Assembly: GCF_020906515.1 (NCBI RefSeq)
Contig: NC_085854.1
Span: forward strand, 2,542,001-2,606,000
Direction: 5' to 3'
Source: Vanrija pseudolonga
Lineage: Eukaryota; Basidiomycota; Tremellomycetes; Trichosporonales; Trichosporonaceae
Length of the DNA stretch: 64,000 nt
Shown here: in pieces, positions 57,547-64,000 of the stretch
How the letters are laid out: every line of letters begins with the position of its first letter
Position numbering within the stretch: the stretch's first letter is position 1
The notes under the pieces: model-generated
Told to the model about the DNA's origin: nothing
Databases searched by the model: none
Seen by the model: the letters and a program-made list of their open reading frames with translations, nothing else
Translations under genes and position numbers: made by a program

Positions 57547-58718
57547 ATGTCCGTAACGACGACGACGACAAAGCAGCTCGCCCCGCCCACCACTGTGGGC
57601 ATTCTCCGCCCTACCATCCAGCGCGAGCCAGAGGCCGTTGGCCAGCGCATCGCACCCTCCCTCCAGTACCATGGCCGCACGCTCGACGTCGTCGAGGAGA
57701 AGATGTACCAGAAGCGCAAGTGGGCCTACCTTCGCGGCGCGTACGAAAACACCAAGGCGATGGGCATCATGCCGCACGTGATTCTCATGGCCATGACCAT
57801 CATCTTCAACAAGTCGCCGCTCGCGCCAATGCTCTACACCTGGCTCAACTCGTACGACCAGTGGACCATCTGGGTGGTTGTATCCGCCACAATCTTCACC
57901 GTCACCGAAATCGCCGTCATCGCCCTCTTCACCTACCTCGACCTGTGCCAGCCGCAGTGGATCGCAAAGTACAAGGTCCAGCCCAACAAGCACAGCACGT
58001 GGAAGGACATCAAGAAGGCCATCCCCACCGTCGCGTTCAACATGTTTGTCGTCAACACGCTGTCGAATCTCGCGTTCGTGCACCTGGCGCGCTGGCGCGG
58101 CAACTCGACGCGCTTCGAGGACCTGCCTGGCGGCTGGAAACTGTTTGGCCAGTGGTTCGTCTGCCTGATGGCCGAAGAGGTCGGCTTTTACTTTGTCCAT
58201 CGCGCGCTCCACCACCGCTCAGTCTACAAGCACATCCACAAGCAGCACCACGAGTACAAGGCCCCCTCATCCATCTCGGCGACGTATGCGCACCCTATCG
58301 AGTACTACTTTTCCAACATTATGCCGATTGTGGTGGGGTTGATTATCACCGGAGGCCACTGGTCGCTGCAGATGATGTTCTTCCACGGCCTCATGATCGG
58401 CACCCATGCCCACCACTCGGGGTACAATCGTGCGTGCGTGTTAGCTGTGCTGTCTGACATCCAGTTCCATTCCTCACCGTCGCTCTCCCGCACGACTGGC
58501 ACCACTACTACACCAACGAAAACTTTGGCGCCATCGGCCTGCTCGACGGCATCTTCAAGACCGACACGGTGTACAAAGCGTGGATTGCGAGTGTGCAGAG
58601 CGAGTTTGAGAAGACCAAGGTGAAGGGCGGTGCCAAGCATGTCATGTACCACGAGGTGGCTGCCGAGATTCTGAACCGGTATGAAGATGAGCAGGAGGCC
58701 GAGGAGCTGGCGAAGTGA
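57547..58718 (+). CDS. fatty acid hydroxylase / sterol desaturase superfamily enzyme
   Basis: Two exons (57547-58429, 58465-58718; 35-nt intron) encode 378 aa. The diiron histidine boxes are in order: HRALHH (HxxxHH), HKQHHE (HxxHH), and HDWHHYY after the splice, with HAHH in the preceding helix. Membrane segments surround residues ~75-145 and ~225-265. The family inserts oxygen into sterols or fatty acyl chains at the ER using O2 and a reductase. In the Ustilago ustilagic acid pathway a hydroxylase (Ahd1) adds the alpha-hydroxyl to the long fatty acid. I infer a similar fatty acyl hydroxylation here, but sterol oxidation cannot be excluded. Confidence 0.86.
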
Positions 58719-58963
58719 AGTAAAGCAGGTCGTATGCAAGGGTTGTGTCAAGTGTGCGCGTTCTGCGGCCGACTCTTCTGGTTGATTCTTGGCAGTGGAG
58801 AGCCTCTGGAGGTGGGCCGAGAGCGCTGGGAGTACATCAATCGTGCTGCAGGGCAGCTGGTCCTCGTTCAGTACCGCCGCATGTAATGTACCCACAGCTG
58901 ACTTGCGCACCGCACAACCCCGACCCAATTCGGCCACCCCGACTGCATCTCAACTCTACAACT

Positions 58964-60335
58964 TCACTTTATCTCCACGACCAAACGTAGAAACGTCGTC
59001 CAAAACTTCTCAATCTCTTCCGACTCGAATCGAGAGGAACACCATGCCATGCTGAGGTTGAGGCACCCACCCAGGGTGTACGCGTGCACGCCGAGAGTCG
59101 GCAGATTGTTGCGCGTGGCCACCTGGACGCCAGTGTACGCATCCAGCAATGGAGACAGGTTGCCGAGCGAGTTGACAGTCGGGAATGCAATGGTGCTGCG
59201 TTGTCAGCTGGTGTAGTTTTCCTTACCAACCTCTTTGCGTTGCGCTGGGCCTGGTACACCCGGAGCATGGTGGAGATGTACGACTCTTGCGAGGCTACAG
59301 AAGCGGCAGAGACCCATTTGAGCTCGGCGAGGATGCGCCTCGCAGTGTCCGCCACCGCGTCCGTCCTCTCCACACTCCAGGCAAGCGGAAGTGCGGCCAT
59401 GGAGGAGGCTGCTTGGCCTACTGGGTGTCGAGTGGAAGCAGAAAGCTTGGACACGGGCTGGACCGGGGAGGAGAAGGCGACTGGCCAGGTCGCGGGCGGG
59501 TTCGCGGCGAGAACAGCGTGGCATGCTGCGGCATACACCCATGACGTGAGGGTGAAGCCCGAGTCGCGACAGTGTGTGAGAATGGTGTCGGTTGCTGTCT
59601 GGGAGAATAGGTGGGCGTTGCGCCATGGCGATGGCGTGGAGGTCTCCTGGAGGGGTGTGATGTTGAGGCCGTGGGTGGGCTGGGGTGGTCAGCGAGGCCA
59701 CCGAGGTCACTTGCTTTTTGTGCCTTGGTCAGAAGCTCCCCCAGGTTAGAATCGTCGGGCTGCATTCCCATAGCATCGTAAATCGACAGCGGCAAGACGT
59801 CACTGCCGACACACTCCTCAGAGTCATTGCCTGCGTGCCATGCCAGCCTCGCTGCGAGCCTAAACACAGCACCGGCATCGGCCAAGACGTGCGTGTTCGT
59901 GATCATGATGTAGCGCGCTGCGGCGTCGTGATGGAAAACGGCGAGTTGGACGCGGCTAAAGTCGCTCCATTCCATGCACAGGTCGATGCCGTCCTGCACC
60001 GTCCAGTCGTCCTCGATCGGGATGTCGGTGAATGACCGCTCGGTGTACTTGTCGGGCACGCCGAGCGGCCACGAGGTCGTTTCGAGGGCGTTATCGACGT
60101 ACTGCGTTCGGACAATGGCCTGCTCGCTGGCAAGTCGGGTCCAGGCGTGTTTCCACTGGCTAACAGTGTATGTGGAGGTCACCGGCACCTGGAAGCAAGT
60201 GACCATGTCGTATGCGCCGCCAAGGTGATCATGGGTGAAGGCCCAGAGCTTTTCCAGGCCAACTAGCGGGCGGCGGAGCGTGGAAGTGGCCGCGGGGGCC
60301 AGGGCGGCTGCAGGTGTATCAGCGAGTACAGACAT
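58964..60335 (-). CDS. HxxxD-type acyltransferase / condensation-like, 2
   Basis: Three exons (60335-59715, 59679-59231, 59195-58964) encode 433 aa. The HxxxD motif is in YIMITNTHVLADAGAVFRL, and TSWVYAAACHAVLA and FPTVNSLGNLSPLLDAYTG match the C-terminal half of the BAHD/condensation fold. Intron 1 (59680-59714) starts with GCAAGT, giving a GC-AG intron. Intron 2 (59196-59230) uses GTTGGT; the nearby GTAAGG would break the frame. The likely role is CoA-dependent acylation of a sugar or lipid hydroxyl, complementing the acyltransferase at 51312. It is divergent from the glycosyltransferase at 61145. Confidence 0.8.
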
Positions 60336-61144
60336 GGCCAGCGTCGGGGTGTGGGTGACGGCGGTGTGTTGGCGTCAAGCTTTGAACAAGCCTACGGCTG
60401 GCTGGGACGCGTTTGTGGAGCAGTCGAGGAGCCGCCACCGACCCCCGAACCAAGGCTCACTCGGCTCAGCATGGCTTGTGCCCGGGCCACCGAGGTCGTG
60501 GAAGTGGTTAGCAGCGGTTTCCGTCCATACTCGGCTCGGCATGGACGATGCACAGTCGATACATAGTCTGGTGGCTCGGGGATGAGGTACGTTGGATGAA
60601 CGAGTGGACATGCCGAGAATGCACATGACAGGGTTCGGCGAGGTGACCAGGGTGTGTTCGTTCGGGGTTTGAAGCGCATGTGTGGTGTTTCGGCCCACCC
60701 TGTCAGTTCCCGACCCTTGCTCTTTGCCGCAAGACACCGAAATCAAGGTCCCCGTCTCGCAGACACCGCTTTCACTAGCCTAGCTCGACCAAATCTCGGC
60801 GCCGATGCCGCCGTCAGCGTGCCCGGGACAACACCGAGGCGAGCTCGATCGCGATCAGCGACGACTGGTCGGTGTAATCTCCGAGCAAGTACCGCTGTCG
60901 GCGACCAGTCCACGCACCACCGCGGTTCTCGGTCGGGCCGTACTCGACAACAATTGCGTGTGCATGTGCAGTGGAGTGCCGACACAATAGGGCCGTGCGT
61001 CATGGCCCATATCATGCCCCATCGCATAGTGGCAGCGTGGTGGTATAAACGTCGCTCGAGTCGCGGGCATGTCCCGCCAAACAACCCGAGCCTGACTTGT
61101 GAGTGCGGTGGCGGGGTACGCTGACGGGCTAGTAATCCTTCGCC
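60336..61144. promoter_or_regulatory. divergent promoter, acyltransferase 2 / glycosyltransferase, with CATTCTCGGC element
   Basis: This 809-bp divergent region contains CATTCTCGGC in reverse orientation at 60612-60621 and further TCTCGG cores near 60796 and 60924. GTATAAAC near 61043 is ~100 bp upstream of the glycosyltransferase ATG. Confidence 0.55.
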
Positions 61145-62767
61145 ATGCTCGCCGTCGCCACTCCTCCCCACCCTCCTGCTCTCGCGGCACCATCGCCGTC
61201 AAACCTCGACCCCGCCACGCCCACACCCACCCACATCGCTTTCGTCACCTGGCCCGCCGTCGGCCATGTCACCCCCATGATGGACTTTGCGCTGGCGCTC
61301 CTCGACGCCCAGCCCCACACCATCCTGTCCTTCCTCACATCGCCCGACATGGTGGCATTCCTCGACCGCGCGGGGCACACGCGGTCAGAGTTTGGCAGCC
61401 GCCTCCGCATCATTCCCACTGGCAGCGAGGCGCTGGGCGACAACCCGCTCGACGACGAGCCGATGAAGCTCACCGAGGCGGCCAAGGGCGTGGACAAGAA
61501 CACGAGCTTGCTCAAGACCATGCGGGCCGCGACGCAGATTGCCGTGCACTTCCGCGAGGTCTTTCCGCTGCTGCTCGCCGACAAGCCTGTCGCCGACGTA
61601 CCGTCCGCCGGCGCCCCCGTCACGAGCGTCGTCTGCAACTGGATGACGTTTGGGATCGACCAGTTGGTCAAGGCCATCGCGCCGTCGACAAAGCTGTTCT
61701 CCTTTTTTGACCACAGCTGCTTTTTCAGCACGCGTATTTTGGGGCCTCGTGCTGATGGCGGTCTAGGAGGCGTTGCTGGGCTTTGGGCTGAGTACTGCAC
61801 CGCGACGGGACACGTCCCCGACGACAAGGCCGAGCTCGAGCGCCAGTTTGGCAGACGATTCGGCGACGACGTCTACTACATCCCCGGCAGCGACATTGTC
61901 CCCATCAAGGACTGCGAGATGTCGCCCCAGGCCCCGGCGTACCTGCTCGACATTCCAATCACACCGTCCCTGCTCAACATCCAGGGTTTGGTTGAGCGCA
62001 GCGACGCCATGCTCATCAACACGTACGGTTGTGTCGAGCGCCACACGCTGGACTTTCTCGAGCCGTCGATCAAGACGCCGATTGTGCCCATCGGGCCGGT
62101 CATGCTCGGGCGTGTGGGGGCGAAAGAGGGAGGCTCGGCTGTCACGTCGTTCCTCGACGCCCAGCCTGCCGCGTCAACGCTGTACGTGTCGTTTGGCACG
62201 CTGTTCCGCCCCAACCCCGAGCAGCTGGCCGACATGATCGAGACGCTGCTCGAAGAGTACGACATTCCATTCGTCTGGACGCTCGGCGGCCAAAAGTCGC
62301 TCACGGCCGAGCTGCACAGCATCGACGTGGGGCGTGTCGAGGCGATCAACCGCAAGCTTGACGCGGCCGTGGCGGCGGGCAAGGCGCACATCTGCAACTG
62401 GGTAGACCAGCACGCCGTGCTCAACCACCCCAACGTCGGGTTCTTCCTCTCGCACGGCGGGTGGAACAGCGCAACCGAGACCCTGCTCGCCGGCAAGCCC
62501 ATGATCCTGTTCCCGTTCTTTGGCGACCAGCTGTTCACTGCCAGGGTGCTCGAGGCTCGCGGTGTTGCGACCGTGATCAACAGCTCGATTGACCAGCCGA
62601 TCGTCGACTTTCACGCCAGTGTCACCGCGGCATTGTCCCTGTGTAAAAGTGACGGTGCGGACAGGCTTCGACAGCGTGCGCGTCAGCTTCAACTCGAGGT
62701 GCTTGCCGAGAGGAGTGCGGCTGCAAAGGAGGGTGTTTGGGGGCGTATTGCAGAGATTCTTGAATAG
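61145..62767 (+). CDS. UDP-glycosyltransferase (GT family 1)
   Basis: A single exon encodes 540 aa. The N-terminal acceptor domain has HIAFVTWPAVGHVTPMMDFA, with the GH of the catalytic loop. The C-terminal donor domain has STLYVSFGTLFRPNPEQL. It then has the PSPG-like signature in pieces: WVDQHAVLNHPNVGFFLSHG, GWNSATETLLAGKPM and FPFFGDQ. No signal peptide or membrane anchor is seen, so it is probably cytosolic or ER-associated. It is predicted to transfer glucose from UDP-glucose to a hydroxylated lipid. Single GT1 enzymes of this kind (Ugt1 of Ustilago maydis, UgtA1 and UgtB1 of Starmerella) build glycolipid biosurfactants. With the two P450s, the hydroxylase and the two acyltransferases it completes a glycolipid enzyme set. 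Confidence 0.88.
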   Translation: MLAVATPPHPPALAAPSPSNLDPATPTPTHIAFVTWPAVGHVTPMMDFALALLDAQPHTILSFLTSPDMVAFLDRAGHTRSEFGSRLRIIPTGSEALGDNPLDDEPMKLTEAAKGVDKNTSLLKTMRAATQIAVHFREVFPLLLADKPVADVPSAGAPVTSVVCNWMTFGIDQLVKAIAPSTKLFSFFDHSCFFSTRILGPRADGGLGGVAGLWAEYCTATGHVPDDKAELERQFGRRFGDDVYYIPGSDIVPIKDCEMSPQAPAYLLDIPITPSLLNIQGLVERSDAMLINTYGCVERHTLDFLEPSIKTPIVPIGPVMLGRVGAKEGGSAVTSFLDAQPAASTLYVSFGTLFRPNPEQLADMIETLLEEYDIPFVWTLGGQKSLTAELHSIDVGRVEAINRKLDAAVAAGKAHICNWVDQHAVLNHPNVGFFLSHGGWNSATETLLAGKPMILFPFFGDQLFTARVLEARGVATVINSSIDQPIVDFHASVTAALSLCKSDGADRLRQRARQLQLEVLAERSAAAKEGVWGRIAEILE

Positions 62768-63258
62768 AGTGGGCGTGGTTGTGTATGAAGAAGAAGAAGT
62801 GTTGCGAGAGAGGCTGCCGCGTGTTTGAAGTGCGGGTCGCCATGTCGATGTCGCGTAAAAAGTAAAGTCAGTCGCGTGTGGTGGGCGGGGTTTTGCTCAA
62901 TTTGCTCCCATCGTGTCCTGAGGCAACCTTACTTTGCTTTGTTTATCCCAACCCTCGAGGCAGCAGTGACGACTGCATACGCACCACGCCCTGGCTACTG
63001 TAAGCGCGGCACATGACCTGCTCGAAGCTTAATCCTGTTCCTGCGTTGGCAGGCGGAGTAGTGGGTTTCTTTGCCAAGCCATGCAGTGTTGTTGTGATTG
63101 CGTCATAAACGGGGTGGCAATGCCCGTTGCCCGCCTTGGGGGGTAATGATGCTGGCTTGGTCAACCTTCGAGACCCAGACGCTGAGTGTACCGACTTGTA
63201 CAAAGTCGAGAGCATGCGCACTGCCACTTGGCACCACCCCATCCTTGTCTACTCACCA
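62768..63258. other. gene-free stretch
   Basis: These 491 bp lie between the glycosyltransferase stop and MGCTSS copy 3. No gene is seen; they presumably hold the terminator of one and the promoter of the other. Confidence 0.4.
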
Positions 63259-64000
63259 TGGGCTGCACGTCTTCCACACCGCTCAATGACGAGCCACCCC
63301 CCGGACACTTCGTTCTTCCTGCCAACGCGGTCATAGAGGTCCTCAAAGTTACGCAGGAGGAATTCTTCTTGTCGTTTATGGGTGCCCTCGTCGAGATGCT
63401 ATACGAGCCAACGTTGTGGTCCTTCTATTTCGGCATACCCGCCATCCAAATCTACTTTGTCGACGACGGCAGCAGTCCTCAAGTGCTCATCGTTTTTGGG
63501 AGGGAGGATGGGTTATGGCTCCCGTCCGCAGACCTGGTCAACTCAGTGCCCAAGCTCCCGTCCGCCATATCGAACACTGAGATGGTCGCCCACATCACCG
63601 AATTATGGGCAGACCTGTGCGCGTCTGGCGGCGTACTCAATGTCGACCGGCCTGCGCGAGTGGTGGTCACCTTCACGCCCCACACCGAATTGCCCACGAA
63701 TGTGTTCGCACGGTTTACGTCGACGACGGGGCGAGCAGGCATGCCTGCAGTCACAGCGGCCGCCGGGATGTCAGAGTGGCTCAGACTCCTGCAGACACCA
63801 GGCGAAGGCCCCATGACCGCCGCGGACGAGTACCTCGGCAGTTTCAAGGACCAGACGGGTGGCGGGGACGCGACAGCCACGCTCAACATCGACTTGCGTG
63901 AGCTCAACACTGCGTCCATTGGCAAACAAACAATGGCGGACACGGTACACTTATTGCGCGCGGATCCGATCGTCCAGTTTGTCCAGTCTCTCAGGGAAAT
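63259..64000 (+). CDS. MGCTSS-family acylated protein, copy 3 (5' part, runs off right edge)
   Basis: The frame opens at 63259 with MGCTSSTPLNDEPP and stays open to the window end (247 codons). N-terminal Gly2, Cys3 and Ser6 again fit myristoylation plus palmitoylation. Unlike copies 1 and 2 it has almost no Pro/Gln-rich linker. The conserved blocks are in order: YEPTLWSFYFG, IYFVDDGSSPQVLIVFG, DRPARVVVTFTPHTELP, GMPAVTAAAGMSEWLRLLQTPGE. The second repeat begins at HLLRADPIVQFVQSL. It is the only copy of the three with no lesion in view. Its second half lies outside the window. Confidence 0.8.

Overview
The window is fungal nuclear DNA, most likely from a basidiomycete yeast of the Trichosporonales (Trichosporon, Cutaneotrichosporon, Apiotrichum or Vanrija). 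It is GC-rich. Introns are many and very short, mostly 32-60 nt, with GTGAGT-like donors and a CTAAC or CTGAC branch site close to the acceptor. It also has a predicted salicylate decarboxylase that closely resembles the Cutaneotrichosporon moniliiforme enzyme as I remember it, and a Tremellomycete-type 'macrophage activating glycoprotein'. Exon structures were worked out by eye; for every spliced gene the exon lengths sum to a multiple of three.

Layout. 1-11 kb: a broken, left-truncated member of an acylated-protein family (starting MGCTSS), a DHA2-type MFS transporter, two tandem RTA1 membrane proteins and a DUF427 protein. 11-24 kb: two GNAT-like genes, a methionine-type permease, a small secreted protein, an LtrA membrane protein and a Ser-rich secreted protein with a 126-bp trinucleotide run. 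24-28 kb: a 2.9-kb gene-free stretch, then a secreted DUF1996 protein. 28-37 kb: a compact predicted salicylate/aromatic-acid cluster of an ACS-family MFS permease, salicylate decarboxylase, salicylate hydroxylase-like FAD monooxygenase and a Zn2Cys6 regulator. 37-42 kb: a second Ser-rich secreted glycoprotein and a second MGCTSS family member, broken by a 17-bp tandem duplication.

43-63 kb looks like a biosynthetic cluster. It has two adjacent 730-residue regulator paralogs (one with and one without a Zn2Cys6 domain), a group-I-like P450, an HxxxD acyltransferase, a thioesterase-like protein, a CYP52-like P450, a fatty acid hydroxylase/sterol desaturase-family enzyme, a second HxxxD acyltransferase and a family-1 UDP-glycosyltransferase. 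This is the enzyme set expected for an acylated glycolipid, and I propose a cellobiose-lipid pathway. The three divergent promoters in it share the 10-mer CATTCTCGGC. A third MGCTSS family gene runs off the right edge.

Main candidates for something new: the MGCTSS family (predicted dual N-terminal acylation, an internally duplicated domain, no family I recognise), the putative glycolipid cluster with its shared promoter element, and the regulator that has lost its DNA-binding domain. I saw no transposons, viral elements, rRNA, tRNA or CRISPR.
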